From NCBI GenBank assembly GCA_012934845.2, contig WNNJ02000480.1, forward strand, positions 1-64,000: a DNA stretch of 64,000 nucleotides, given 5' to 3'. Of the stretch, positions 21,840 to 34,719 are shown in pieces. The translations under genes were made by a program, and so were the position numbers. The notes beneath the pieces were generated by a model. It saw nothing but the letters and a program-made list of their open reading frames with translations. It was not told the DNA's origin and did no database searches. Source of the DNA: Pomphorhynchus laevis. Its lineage: Eukaryota; Acanthocephala; Palaeacanthocephala; Echinorhynchida; Pomphorhynchidae. The stretch's first letter is position 1, and each line of letters begins with the position of its first letter.

Positions 21840-22810
21840 TCAAATGGACTCGAAAAAGTATAAACACTTTCAAGTATATTACATTCGTCATATATTCAGG
21901 GACCAAAATGTCAAAGGTAGCTCAGTCCATACAGCAGTGAGTGAAGTGCATCAGCTCTGTCAAGAGCAAAGTTGGCAGTTTGATGTTGCTATTTTTCTTT
22001 ACTTTACTACGGACTTCGACCGTGTCTCCATTTCTTTTGTTATATCATTAATTAGGTTAGTTAAAATGCCTGAGAGTATAATTAATTGGGTGAAGATCCT
22101 GTTGTATACTAAGCGATACTACTACGTAGTCGATCCTTATGCACACTAGTTCTACGCAATAACAAATTTAAAATGTTCTCTTATATCCAATTATGTATAT
22201 AGCCGCTTTCATAATTCTTTATGATCATTTTTTGCGCTATCAACATCTTGCGGTATATGCCAATGATGTCAGAGGCATGTTTTCAAGACATAGATGTAAG
22301 GATGTTGTCCCTAAAATAAGCCAATTCTTTATAGAAATAAAGAATCTGTTGCCCCGATTTGAACTTCTTAATCACTCCAAGACTTAAGTGTTAGGCTTTA
22401 ATGGGACCCTGCAACAAATAAAAAATTGAAGAGGATGTCAACCTCTGCATTTTTCAACATTTTGAAATATCAAATATTTCCCTCTTTCACATATCGAGTA
22501 AAATACATGTGCTCATCATCTCGGTAAACTAGGCTGCAGGATTCGACTTGATAGAATTAAAAAATGTCGTGGAGAAAGCATAATGGTCCATGAAACGAGC
22601 CCAACGTATGTTATCAAGATAGAGTACAAGTGCGTATATACTGTACTTAGTCCGCTTTAGGTCTCTTATTCTTATCAAGAAGGCTATCTTAAAGCAAAGA
22701 CCTAGATTTCTTAACGCCTAATGTTGAGACTACATACCATGATTCTCCGCAATTGGAATCTCAGTGTGTGATAATCCCTAAGTGGTATGATCACAATGTG
22801 ACCGTTGGTG
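21840..22810 (+). mobile_element. Decayed LINE reverse transcriptase
   Basis: Plus-strand pieces read FDRVSISFVISLIRLVKMP, INWVKILL and a YANDV remnant of the YADD box; the downstream part resembles the third LINE family at 30045-30640 (KYM/RVKYLG region). Strongly decayed. Confidence 0.55.
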
Positions 22811-23479
22811 CAAGCTTATGAAACCAGAAGTTAGCTGAATTTCTTGATTATATTTCAAAAAGTCCCAAGAGCAACAACTAAAAACACAATTAATAGTGCA
22901 ACAAAATAAATTTTTCAAATACAATGAACTCGACGACTATTACGAATGTTGTTTAAATACTTAAAAATCTAAAACAATCCATACAAAGTATGCCATGACA
23001 TCAAAAATTCGTTAGCATTACGCTTAGACTGAATTCTGTAGATATTATAAGATATTATAAGATATTATCTTATATTCAAAATCATGTAAATTAAGTGCAA
23101 AATCAAATATTAAGTTGATTTCCAAATTAGATATATAGCATCAATATTCCATTTAAGTAACAAATATCAACATACAAAAAATAATAAGTTTGTCTTTAAG
23201 TACCGTGAAATCAAAAGCTTGTATTTTAATCAATCAATTATTCGAAAACCTTTAAGATAATGGGTACTCCTGGCCAACAAAATTTTCATTCCACCATGTA
23301 TACTTATTTGTGGACGATGATTTGTTTTATCTAAATCACCTTGCAATAAGTTATCGTATATTCTAATATATTCTTACAATAATTATGACAATCTCGCGTC
23401 ACACAAGAGCATATAATTTATTCATAAGTATCTAATAGTGTTGTCGCTAATTTAAAATAAAGTGTATTTATAAATATAT
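22811..23479. other. AT-rich spacer
   Basis: Includes a short GATATTATAA tandem repeat near 23040-23070; no gene. Confidence 0.4.
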
Positions 23480-24535
23480 TAGAATTTTTAGAACACACAA
23501 AAGGAATAAATTTTCAGAATATTAATACGTATGATTTTAGTACGCTTTATACAAATCTAGATTTAGCAGATATTAAAGAAGCGTTAGTAAAATTAACTAA
23601 TCTTATATTCGGAAAAAGATATACATATATATGTTATAATAATTATAACGCCTATCTAACAAAAATTAAACTATCAAGTAAATATAAATATATGGATAAA
23701 ATTAAATTAATAGAATCCTTAAATATTTTAATAAATCAAAATTAATTAAAGGTAGGGACATCTATATTTTGACAAGTAAAAGGTGTTTCAATGGGTGGTA
23801 ATAGTAGCCTAATAATAGCACAGTTGCTTTTAAGCTTTATAGAATATGAATTTGCTCATAACTGTGTAAAAAATCAATCTAAATTATTTAAAGATATAAA
23901 ATATATTTCTATACATTGATGATATATTTGTATTTAACTCTAAAATTTTTTATTTAAAATGCGAACAAAATTATCCAGGCAGTCTTATTCTTAATAAATA
24001 CAATATTAATAATAAAGAAGGTATATATCTAGATATAAACATTAAATTAACATCAATAAAATTACTTAATTTATATCGTAAAGATGACATATTTAAATTT
24101 ACAAGAAACATATTTTTGCATGGGCATTCATGCATACCATATAATATAAAATATAATACATTAAATAATGAAATTTAAAGAATTGCAACAATATGTAATG
24201 ATATTGGCTTTCTTCAAAATCATTTAAATAATTTAATAGATACATATTTTAAACTAGGTTACTATAAAAATACCATCAAACAGAAAATAGTAAACTATAT
24301 AAATCAGCACAATAATATAAAGAATAAATTTAAACTCTTAAGTGGCAAATTTTTATGGATGGATAATAAATAATATACTGTATTAGAATAAGATACTAGA
24401 TAGTTCTTTCAGAGGAAATACATCATTAACATGTATTTGGCCCCGCTGCTATGTTCGGTAGAGGAACAGGGGCCAAAACATGATAGCATAGCAGTTCTTC
24501 CTGATGACTTCTAATCCTTATTATGATACATAGTT
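23480..24535 (+). mobile_element. Penelope-like element, 5'-truncated copy
   Basis: The RT core to the 3' end of the Naiad-type PLE: the GVSMGGN box, an IDDI-like catalytic centre, the C-terminal NNIKQKIVNYINQHN part, and the 3' end with a hammerhead-like motif. Interrupted frames. Confidence 0.85.
24441..24507 (+). ncRNA. PLE 3'-end permuted hammerhead-like motif, decayed
   Basis: CTGCTATG/CATAGCAG helix, GGTA triplet, GAGGAA/TTCTTC stem I (one G-U) and intact CTGATGA. The GAA box has become AAA and stem III is lost, so it is likely inactive. Confidence 0.45.
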
Positions 24536-24740
24536 TGTTATCTATTAGTCAAAAATTTACCACTTAAGAGTTTAAATTTATTCTTTATATTATTGTGTTG
24601 ATTTATATATTTTACTACTTTCTGTTTGATGTTATTTTTATAGTAACCTAGTTTAAAATATCAATCTATTAAATTATTTAAATGATTTTGAAGAAAGCCA
24701 ATATCATTACATTATCATTACATATATTACAATATTATAA
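24536..24740 (-). mobile_element. Inverted PLE fragment
   Basis: The complement of the RT C-terminal end (compare 24160-24370) directly abuts the 3' end of the preceding copy, tail to tail. Confidence 0.8.
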
Positions 24741-25010
24741 TATATTCTAAACGCTAAATAAAGTGTATAATGTATTATTCAAACGGGAGTCTATACATGG
24801 TTTTTGATGACTGATGTATTATAAGGCAATTATTGATAAATTATATGCATTAGCGTGATGTTAATGATTGTCCCCGTTATGTGTGAGTGTACTCGATAAC
24901 TTATCTGGTTTGCAAAGTATTTCAAATAGCACGATTATCGTCCACAAATAAATTTACATGATGTAATTATTATTATTATTATACATTCAATAAGTTCGTA
25001 AATAAATTAA

Positions 25011-25425
25011 TTAGTTATTAAAATAAGGAAATGCAACACGAAACATTGCTTGATCCATTCGTAGTCTTCTTTTAAAAGTATTAAGTGAACTGCATCCAAC
25101 GGTGTCTGCATCAAGGTTGTTCCAAAGCTCAACAATTCTTCTATCAAATTGCATCGCGCCCAATTTCTGTACTCTGTTTCTTCGAATAGTTAAAGAATGA
25201 CCGCGAAGAAAATTGATATATGGATTGTCCGGAATAATTCTCATTATAAAGGTTTTTGGATACTCGACGATTATAGTGGTGACTGATCAAAGTGCATGCT
25301 TTTTTGTATCTTGACATGTCAAATTTTGTGCTTTTGTAATGTAATATATTACATTTCATAATAAATTCTTGAAATACTGTATATGAATTGAAAATAGACC
25401 TACAAAAATAGTATAGTTTCAAAAC
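25011..25425 (-). mobile_element. CR1-like LINE, 3' end of ORF2
   Basis: Minus strand reads the RT C-terminus with RGHSLTIRRNR, AMQFDRRIVELWNNLD and a short tail. 5'-truncated. Confidence 0.75.
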
Positions 25426-25429
25426 AAAT

Positions 25430-26240
25430 ATTCGGTTATAACAGTGGATATTGTAGAATTCTACGCGTTATGTTACTGTATTAAAAAAACTAAAAAACTA
25501 AATGTACTAAGTAGTATCGATATATTGAACCAGTTCCCATGACGAACCCAGCTCAGCATTGCACATCCCAAAATCGATAACTTTATTAGTTTGCATTAGT
25601 TTCTAGATTTAGTTTCATTTAAATGTATCTAACCAGAGAGCATTAGAATCTAGAATAGAGAGAGAGCCTTGTGTTGAGGTTGTGCAATACTAATTCTCCA
25701 AATAAATGTTTCAGTTTAACTAGTTTGCATGATATTGGATTTAGTTAATATGGACTATAGTGCAGAGTAACTTACAAATGCTAAAAGGGTTGAACTCTGT
25801 CGTTAGTCACTAAATTATGATAACATAATGGATTTTCGTAGATCTACATGTTGTAAAACAGTTTTATTGAATTTCAAGAATACAAATTGTTTCTAAATAT
25901 GGAAATTTTCAAATAAGTAGTAATCAAAATTCAAATGAAAAAAATGAAAAGTTCCACAAGTAATATTACCACTTTAATGCGATTTTCCTAGTTTGATTAT
26001 TAAATATGTACTATTAAATAAAATCGATTTTTATTTGTAAAACGGGTTAGTCAAATAGTGTTTAAACACGTGATCCTATCAAATGGCATATATTTATAAA
26101 TATCGTTAGAAAGTAAAGTTTTACATAGTAGAAAGCAAGATAATGTAAATTTCATACAATTACAAACGGATAAAATTATAACAAACATTTAACGTAATAA
26201 CAATTGATGATTGCTGTGTAGATTATTTAATATTGTCTAC
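25430..26240. other. Spacer
   Basis: AT-rich, with a short GAGAGA run near 25660; no gene recognised. Confidence 0.35.
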
Positions 26241-26245
26241 TTTGA

Positions 26246-26451
26246 CATTTAACGAGTTTAGTATTCGATATTTCATGTTATTAGTATTGTATGCAAAAAT
26301 CAGTGATTATTAAAATTCATTCTAAATTGCATATTACTAAGCGGTTGTTGATTGATAACAAATCTCGACACATGATTTAGATTTTTGTTTTTTTTTTCGT
26401 GGTCATGTAAGCGTGCGCCCCCACTCATTTGCCACTTAAAAATAAACATTT
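26246..26451 (+). repeat. Direct repeat, left copy (with LINE 3' tail)
   Basis: About 205 bp that reappear at 27050-27244. The last 90 bp are the 3' tail of the L2/CR1-like LINE. Confidence 0.85.
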
Positions 26452-26460
26452 TTTAATAGC

Positions 26461-27049
26461 AAATTGTAAAGATCAACCTATCACACGTTGAGAGGCAACA
26501 TATTAATAATAAAGATTTTCTTAAAATACTAACGTCTTTTTATATAACCGCTAAAAAAGGTTACTTCAAATAAAACATTCAGAGAAAAAAGAGAATCAAA
26601 AGTCAGCCAGTCGTCTTCATGTATCACGGCCTTAGTTCCAGCGGGATCTCAGCCCTCTAGCCAATCCAACACACCCTCTCCAACTGAACCTTCGGGGTCT
26701 TTCACTCCCCCCCCAAAGAGTTCAATCGAGGCGGACTATGTTTGTAATCGCGAGATGAGGAGCTTGAGAAACCTTAGTTTTTGCTCAGATGGACGTCCTC
26801 TTGAACAGAAGACTAATCCCGAGATATCCAAAGTTCTCTAAAGACGCAAATGGGTGTTCTCAATCAATGACATATGCTGAGCCCGTTTCAGGGCCCATCT
26901 AGCTCTCTTCAGGATACGTTTGAGTCTATCCAGGTCAGCTTTCGCCAACTAATTAACCGTACCGGTAAACCCCAGGTATTTTAATCGGCTTGTGAAGGTT
27001 GGGAGTGGTTGATTAGTCAATATGGAAGATAGAGCTGAGAGTGTTAGTC
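26461..27049 (-). mobile_element. Third LINE family, 3' fragment
   Basis: Complement of the segment seen at 30060-30540 (the VKYLGF-like region and the conserved end with GGATTGGCT). It lies between two direct copies of a 205-bp sequence. Confidence 0.7.
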
Positions 27050-27244
27050 TTTTTAACGAGTTTAGTATTCGATATTTCATGTTATTAGTATTGTATGCAA
27101 AAATCAGTGATTAATAAAAATCATTCTAAATTGCATATTACTAAGCGGTTGTTGATTGATAACAAATCTCGACACATGATTTAGATTTTTGTTTTTTTTT
27201 CGTGGTCATGTAAGCGTGCGCCGACACGCATTCGCCACTTAAAA
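27050..27244 (+). repeat. Direct repeat, right copy
   Basis: Second copy of 26246-26451, more than 90% identical by eye. Confidence 0.85.
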
Positions 27245-27589
27245 ATAAATCCCTTTTCAAATCTTATACATTCAATGATTTAAATTATGATATTATTAAC
27301 AAACCTAATAAATTTAATGATTTAAATTATGATATTTTAAAGACTGCATGATTGATATATGTCAGTATATCTAACTCGACAAAATGTGATTGTGAATCTA
27401 CGCGCATTATATAGATCATTTACCCACAAATACAATATTTTATTCAAAGTAAATATAAATCAATAATGTATTTATAATGCATAAATTATTTATAATTTAT
27501 TTATAATGATGTAATAAAGCTTTATGTTTCATCTTAATATTTAATAATTTGTCTCAAACTGGTTGATGATTTTAACAAAATATGTTGTT

Positions 27590-27870
27590 GACTAAGGTTT
27601 CTTAAGCTGCTCATCTCGCGTTTACCAGCATAGTCCGCCTCGATTGAACTCCTCGGGGGTGAAATACCCGGGTGGTTCAGTCGAATGGCGGCGTGTTGGA
27701 TTGGCTGTGAGGCTCAGATCCCACCGGACCTGAGGCCGTGAAGAGAGATGACTTTACAGTTGTTAATGGCGATGAACCTCTGATTTGACTTGTCTTTTTA
27801 ACTGACATTAACATTTTTTATTTACTCTACTCTATGTATCATTGTATTAAGAAAATCTTTATTATTATAA
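27590..27870 (+). mobile_element. Third LINE family, 3' end
   Basis: Matches 30370-30640: the conserved block ending in a CTGAGGCCGTGAAG-like stretch, then a 3' tail ending in TTAAGAAAATC and ATT repeats. Confidence 0.7.
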
Positions 27871-27999
27871 CTAGAATGTCAACGAGCACAGCTCATATCG
27901 ACACCTTCACTAATTACAAATTAAAGAGAAAATGAGGGAAGAAAAAACACCACAAGACTGTAAGTATTGAAATCAGCAATGATGAAGGGAAATGAAAAA

Positions 28000-28480
28000 A
28001 ATCCAAAGCTACGACTTGAGAGAGATTTTCGAAACATACATTTGATTTCCGTTTTTACTGTTTCAGCAGGCAAAGCATTCTAAACACGAACAACTCTAGC
28101 TGCGAAATTCAAACATTTCTTCTTTCTATGTGGTTTACGTTACAGCATAAATTAATAACCGCGTAATCTTGAGTTATTACAACTAGTAAATATCGTCTTT
28201 ATAGAATCATCATCGTATTTCATTGCCTGTCATACACGGATAAGGTCGTTAGAGCGTCGGAGTGATAATAACGATTGCATATTGAGATTAGTGAGCCGCT
28301 GTTTGTAGGTCAAATCTTTTAAACCACGTACTCGCTTAGATGAATTTCGGACTACCCCTTCAAAACGCAGCTCTTTTGCTTTTGTAATATGATATGTAGC
28401 ATGTGAACAGTAATTATAAATGATTGAGCGAAGAGCATTAGACAGGAGCCGGAAATATTCAATCGTTAAACGGTTGAAAT
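28000..28480 (-). mobile_element. CR1-like LINE, 3' end of ORF2
   Basis: Minus strand reads DLTYKQRL, NMQSLLSLRRSNDLI, and FAARVVRVWNALPAE, the usual CR1 C-terminal motifs, with in-frame stops. Confidence 0.75.
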
Positions 28481-28779
28481 TTCGAAAAATTATCCCACAG
28501 ACTCAGTTGGCTTTCAAACAACTTCTGTATTTTTCAGGGGGAAATGGTCGTGTGAAACTACGAAACCCTATAATATATATTATGATATATGCTTAATAGA
28601 ACACACCAATAGCTATTTTTCAAGCATTTCTGTACCCAACTATTAGTGTATGTAATTTATTAGAGCAGCTACCTTGAATTCACTACATTCCTTTAATTTT
28701 TGCTACATCTGATTATCAACAATTTTACTTATTACGTCGGAAATGGTTTAAATTAAAGCGTTTATTTGAATTTTCACTT

Positions 28780-30040
28780 GTTAATCTACTCTTAAGAAGC
28801 CGTATAGTGATCGACCGTCGGTGATTTTTAACTTAGGATCAGTATTAAGCTATTTGGCGAATGGAAAAGTATAAATAACACAGAAATAATAATAGAGAAG
28901 ATAAATCAAGTTTCAAATTGGAGGATAATCAGGTCGATCGATAGAGATAAGTTTGGACTGAAGTAGTTTATTAAAGTAAGGGGAGAGTGATAAGACAGGA
29001 TGCTTACCGTGAGAGAATTTCGGAGTAGTGGAACACTTACATTGTATGAACTAAGACTGAAGTTGATAAAATGTCTTTGAATAGTAAGGACGGTGTGTTA
29101 TGATATGAGGATTATAGAAGTTGCGCAGAATCATTAGAAAGAAGTTTGAGGTGGGTGGGCGAATTATTAATACGGATACAAAATGTAAGGAAGAGTAAGC
29201 AAACAGTATCATTGTGAGAGATGTTGGAACAAATTAGATTGCAGAGGTTTTTGAAGATATGATCAAGACATCGAAATTATAGTGCGGCAGCATTGGCTGA
29301 AGAAGATTAAGCAGACATTTAGGTGATTTATTAAGCAAGCTAAGGCAATAGTCAAGTTGACAAAAGCGTAAAGAAAAACGAGTTGTCGGCATATAATAGG
29401 ATTAACCATGTTACGAATGCATCAAAGATCAATGAGCAGAAAGAATTAAGAGCGCATTTTTTGTAAATAAATTGCAAAAAATATTATTGTCGAAAAAATA
29501 CAAAGTAATTTCAAGTGCTTAACAATTGCTTTCTAGAAAAAATAGGAATAGTAGTAATAATACCCAAAGAAATCAATCACATAGAGTTTGATTTCACGAT
29601 GTTGATAATCGTTTGGATGAATGCTAGATATTTGGAAGTAGCCGTTAGGCATTTTATCGATAGTGAGACGATGCCGTTTATATTGGAGTGGAAAATAAGT
29701 GTAAATGAGGATGTCATCAGCATACTGCATATTTTGAAAGACTAAGTAATGCGTGAGTCTAAGACATTAAGCCACAACGAACATAGGAGGTACGCTCAGA
29801 AAGATAAGAGCAAACCAAGCAACAGTAGATGAAGAAAATTCATAGTGGTGGCGAATGTAGGATAAAAGAGTTTAGTGATTAAAGATATCAAAAGCTGCCG
29901 AAAAGTCAAGTGAAATTACGACACTGTTTAAGCTTCAATCACTTGCAAGAATAAAGTCGCTAAAAATTTTGTGACAGACATTTTCGGGAGTATGGTGTTC
30001 ACAAAACGCAGACTGAAAATGTGTGTAAGCGTAAAGAAAT
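28780..30040 (-). mobile_element. L2/CR1-like LINE, strongly decayed
   Basis: The minus strand keeps MQYADDILIY (near 29700-29730) and weak matches to the RT on both sides, in the same order as 31700-32780. Confidence 0.6.
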
Positions 30041-30044
30041 CAGA

Positions 30045-30640
30045 TATGATGTGTCTTTCATGGCGGCCCTGCAACAATGCAAAAGCTTAAGAGATTAGCA
30101 CTCTCTGCCCTCCTCCATTTTGACTAATCAACCACTCCCTGTCTTCACGAGTCGAGTAAAATACCTGGGGTTCACCGTTACGGTGAACTGGTCGGCAAAA
30201 GCAGACCTGGATAAACTTAAACGTATCCTGAAGAGAGCTAGATGGACTCTGAAACGGGCCCAGCATCTGTCATTGAAAGGGAAAACTCAGGTGCGCCTCT
30301 GGGGCACTTGGGCTATATTAGTCTTCTTCTCTAGAGGTCCCCCAGAGCAAAAACTAAGGTTTCTCAAGCTCTTCGTCTCTTGATTACCCAGCATAGTCCG
30401 CGTCTATTGGACTCTTCGAGGGGTGAAAGACCCTGGGTGGTTCAGTCGAAGGGCGACGTGTTGGATTGGCTGCGGGGCAAGATCCCACTGGACCTGAGGC
30501 CATGAAGATGATGGAATAAGTAGACAAGTTTTTCCGGAAGACGATGATTTATGCTTTCTGACGTCTCTTTTTTCTATTTTTTTTAATTCTATTTAACCTA
30601 TGTATTATTTTTGTTAAGAAAATCATTATTATTAGATATG
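30045..30640 (+). mobile_element. Third LINE family, 3' end
   Basis: Encodes RVKYLGFTVTVNWSAKADLD and RARWTLKRAQH, like the RT thumb/connection region of non-LTR elements, followed by the family's 3' end. I cannot name the clade. Copies at 26461-27049 and 27590-27870. Confidence 0.7.
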
Positions 30641-31660
30641 ATTTAATTTGAGAAAGAACTAGGCGTTCAGTATGGAGAAATAACTAGGCGTTTTAGGAGA
30701 AAAATGCTACTACGAATAAAATAATATCTCTATTTTCTGTAGCGCTTTCCCGTGTAGGAACGGGGTTCGCTGCCTTTGAAAAGTGTTGTCATTTGGTTTT
30801 ATCGAGGGCGTCTTTGGTTTATTGCAGAGACACTTGATGACTTATCGATCAGACCAGGCCGTACCTGAGCACGACGATTACCCTGGTCATCGTAGTCCTG
30901 ATGTTTAGGGCATTGAGACAGCATTTCATTATGTTGCTGTGAAGGTTTTGTTTTACGGCTGGTTAGTCACGAAGTATATCGAGCCAATCCTTCTTGCTCA
31001 GCACGAGCTTGGGACCGGCCATGGCGAAGTTACGAATAAAATATTATAATGTGGTTAGCAATGAATAATAAGAGGGCATAGTAATTTCAGAAACTTTGTA
31101 TGTAAAAGGTCGAGTTGAGAGCATGACTTTTTCATTTGTAGAAGATATGATGATATTTCATCGTCGAATACCGATAGTAGATGGGATAATTCGGAAATGT
31201 AATCTAAGTCCTAAATTGTTAAATTCTGACTTTATTACCTAATATAGAAAGAAATATAATGAGGGTCAAGTTTAGAACACATGTTTGAGCAAGCAAATGT
31301 ATGGCTCAATAGTTTTCAATCATCTTTAGGGCATGATAAAGTTAAGTTTAAACCTCTTTTAAAATTTTAACTTTTGTGAATAAGAGTATGACGATCGCAT
31401 AGATGTTGAAGGTAGGCTACGTGAATATTACGAGAGAAAGTAAATAGGATTTTTTCAGATGTTGATGGTAAATTAAAGGGCAGTGACGAATGTTACTCTG
31501 CCTTTTAAAATTCTTAATAATTGGTAATAATTCCTAATAACTCTCCTAAATTCGTAAGAGGTTCAACACGGTCAGGATCGGGTTTTAATGAACCGTTTTT
31601 GACCATATATTCAAGTACTTAAATTTATCACTGATTGGATTTACATTTGCTCATATTTAA
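30641..31660. other. Mixed repeat debris
   Basis: A GC-richer block (30740-31030) looks like part of an unknown repetitive element; the remainder has weak LINE-like character. Nothing I can name. Confidence 0.3.
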
Positions 31661-31661
31661 A

Positions 31662-32775
31662 AAAAGGATTTATTTTAACGTGGCAAATGCGTGCCAGCGC
31701 ACGCTTACATGACCACAACAAAACAAAACTGTGAATCAGGTGTCGAGAAGGTGTGAACGGATGAGGTGTTTGAATGTGATAAAGGAGGGAGCGCGGCGGA
31801 CGTCGAGAGGGAGTTGATTCCAGGCGAGTGAGGCGGCGACGAGGAAGGATCGGAGACCGTAGTTGTTGGAGTAATTAGGAACGTGGAGTAAGAGGGTATG
31901 ACAGGAACGAAGCTATAGCGAGGTGGGGCGAGTATCGTCTAAGAAAGGAAGGTTGATGAACGATGGGGAGCCGACAGCGATGAGACGAAAAGTAACGAGA
32001 AGAAGGCGGAGTTTGATGCGGATGTGGATGGTGGGCCAGGAGAGTTGGGCAAAATATGTGGATGTGTGGTCGAAGCGACGGAGACGAAAGAGCACTCGAA
32101 CGGCGGTGTTGATTATTCGTTGTAGGGGTAGGATGATGGATTTTGGAGAATTGGCGAAAAGGCTAAGGCAGTAATCGATTTTAGGGAAAAGAAGCGATGA
32201 AAGAAGAGACATACAAGAACGGAAGTCGATAAGGGGGCGGATACGGCGGATGTCACGAAGAATTAAGTTAGACGAGCGGACCTTGTCACGGACGAAGGGT
32301 TTAAGGGAAAGGTGATCATCGAAATGGAAGCCTAAGAAAGTGAGATTGTGGACTATAGGGATGATCGATGAGGCAAAATATACAGTGGGAGGAGATATGT
32401 TTGGTTTACAGGGGAAGAATCCACATTATTTTGGACTTTTCGGCGTTTAGAACGAGATGAAGATTGGAGAGACGTTTGTAGATAGAAGAAAGACAGTTGG
32501 AGGCAGAAATGCCGATATCGTGTATGCGATGTGCGGGTGCATGAGCATAGATTAGAATGTCATCGGCGTATTGCATGACGTTAAAGGAGTAAGGTTTGAT
32601 AAATGGAGAGAGATCGCCAAGCAAAAGAGAGAAAAGCAGGGGACCTAGGACTGAACCTTGTGGAACCCCGCAAAAAATAGGGATGGGAGTGGAGGATGAT
32701 GAATTAGAACAGACGCGAAAGGAACGGTCGGATAGATATGAGGCGAACCAAGCTACGGAGGAGGAAGAAAAGCCG
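31662..32775 (-). mobile_element. L2/CR1-like LINE, 5'-truncated
   Basis: From the 3' tail (GCGTGC/GCACGC stem-loop near 31690-31710) up to the RT palm. Minus-strand frames read MQYADDILIYAHAPAHRIHD, SKIMWILPL and SLLSSLLFPKIDYCLSLF. Very similar to 49305-50340. Confidence 0.88.
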
Positions 32776-33216
32776 TAATCATAACGAAGTTATGATTACG
32801 AAGTCATAACGTAGTCATAACGAAGTTATGATAACGAAGTTATAATTGTAAAAATTAACTGACGTTTTTACTATGATCTAGTTCATATCACGATATTGTG
32901 ATATCGAATAGTGAGCGAAATTGTATTTCAATTGGTTATCTTGAATTAATTAATCTATTATTTGCTGATACGACGCCATAGTGTTTTACATTCGATTATA
33001 CAACGCAACAGCGTTTGAAATTCACTGATACGATTACATCATTTCATGTGGTTTATGGCTTGAAAAACAATTTGAATTTATGAAGAAATTAGATATGACT
33101 TAATTTGAGTCATTTTAATTTGACTTAATTTACTAGGCGTTCACTGAGTTTGGAGATTACTGGAAAGTTGAAAATTAGACAATATGATAGTAATATGATG
33201 CTTCCATTTTGATTAT
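32776..33216. other. Spacer with short palindromic repeats
   Basis: Several copies of CATAACGAAGTTATG-like palindromes (32775-32850), expanded from the end of the LINE copy; then AT-rich sequence. Confidence 0.5.
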
Positions 33217-33870
33217 CACCTTTCCCTTAAACCCTTCGTCCTTGACAAGGTCCGCTGGTCTAACTTAATTCTCCGTGACATCCGCCGTATCCACCTCCTT
33301 ATCGACTTCCGTTCTTGTATGTCTCTTCTTTCATCGCTCCTTTTCTCTAAAATCGATTACTGCCTTAGCATTTTCGCCAATTCTCCAAAATCCATCATCC
33401 TACCCCTACAACGAATAATTAACTCCGCCGTTCGAGTGCTCTTTCGTCTCCGTCTCATCGATCACACATCCACATATCTTGTCGAACTCTCCTGTCCCAC
33501 CAACCACATCAGCATCAAACTCCGCCTTCTCGTAACTTTTCGTCTCATCGCTGTCGGCTCCCCATCGTTCATCAATCTTCCTTTCTTAGACGACACTCGC
33601 CCCAACTCTCTATCACTGCGTTCCCGTCATACCCTCTTACTCCATGTTCTCAATTACTCCAACAACTACGGTCTCCTATCCTTCCACGTCGCCGCCTCAC
33701 TCCCTGGAATCAACTCCCTCTCGACTTCCGCTTCGCTCCTTACTTTATCACATTCAAACACCTCCTCCGTTCCCACCTTCTCGACACATGATTTACATTT
33801 TTGTTTTGTTGTTGTCATGTAAGCGTTCGCTGGCACGCATTTGCCACATTAAAATAAATATTTTTTTTAA
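33217..33870 (+). mobile_element. L2/CR1-like LINE, 3' fragment
   Basis: 167 open codons of the RT C-terminal region (SLLSSLLFSKIDYCLSIF to the GINSLSTSASLL part), then the 3' stem-loop and T-rich tail. It lies inverted to the copy at 31662-32775. Confidence 0.88.
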
Positions 33871-34029
33871 AGTGCGATCGAAGAATGTCCTTTTAAGGAC
33901 AGATGTTTGTTTTCCGGAGAGAGGGAAATGCTACTACGAGCAGTGTCATCAAAAAATTAAATCGACATTTGAAAGATAATACAGATAATAGCTATTGACA
34001 TAAGCATATCAGTTACGTCATATACGTTA

Positions 34030-34110
34030 CGACATGAAACGTAGGTATTGGATCAATATCTGGTGAGGTCCACCAATACTGAAATGTAGCGTACTGCTGT
34101 TAGCGTATAG
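34030..34110 (+). ncRNA. Permuted hammerhead-like RNA motif, third family, copy 1 (decayed)
   Basis: The GAA box region is shortened and the core box reads CTGGTGA, but the extra helix GTATTG/CAATAC and the cleavage strand GTACTGCTG remain. Confidence 0.4.
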
Positions 34111-34444
34111 ATAGGATTTGAGTAGCGTGCAGAATATAAATAGTCATCAAAATTTCATGTACTGCTGTTGCCTTATAGTGAAGCTTAAAGCAGCTTGGAG
34201 GATAAAAACATTCTAAATTTCAATTGTAAAAATGACTGCACAGGTAAATCAACTTAAAATTAGGAAACCAACTATAGATGACTAGTTAAAAATTGCAAAT
34301 TAAAACTTCCGCTACCAACGCAGATTCAATTTAAAATCAGAAATGATTTCAATTAAATTTGCAAAATGTAAGACGAAAGTCTTTCATTAAATCTAAATGC
34401 CAATAAAAGCAGACGAGTCGAGTCATCGTCATCCAACATTAAAA

Positions 34445-34525
34445 AATGACCGAAACGTGAAACGTAGGTATTGGATCAGTGGCTGATGAGGTCCATCAAT
34501 ACTGAAATGTAGTGTACTGCTGTTG
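34445..34525 (+). ncRNA. Permuted hammerhead-like RNA motif, third family, copy 2
   Basis: GACC (34448-34451), GAA, ACGT, GTATTG, CAGTGG (34477-34482), CTGATGA (34483-34489), GGTCC, CAATAC, GTGT (34512-34515), A34516, CTGCTG (34517-34522). Stem I CAGTGG/CTGCTG has six pairs with two G-U; stem II GGTC/GACC; stem III is weak (two G-U). The extra helix GTATTG/CAATAC replaces GCGTGG/CCACGC of the 360-bp family on both sides. Confidence 0.55.
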
Positions 34526-34719
34526 ACATATAGAAAGGATAAAAATAACGTGCAGTGTCACCAAAAATTTCAGCCACAGGCATATCAAATTAACTATATC
34601 AATATCAAATGTTATATTAATATTAAATATATTATTATATTAAGTGTTAATTATTATAACAAACAGAAGCAAATGAGCTACAAGCTCGTGTCGCTTACAA
34701 AACATGATAAAATAAAATA

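Larger units (their letters stand above)
34020..34560 (+). repeat. Third tandem repeat family with hammerhead-like motifs (period about 415 bp)
   Basis: Two copies of a related unit, with motifs at 34030-34110 and 34445-34525. The motif boxes align with those of the 360-bp family, but the helices are different in sequence. Confidence 0.65.

Noticed and set aside
32775-32850. loxP-like palindromes (ATAACGAAGTTAT)
   Set aside because: They match no complete loxP arm-spacer-arm site; the repeats are local expansions of the end of a LINE sequence (the same GTAATCATAACGAAG is at 50338).
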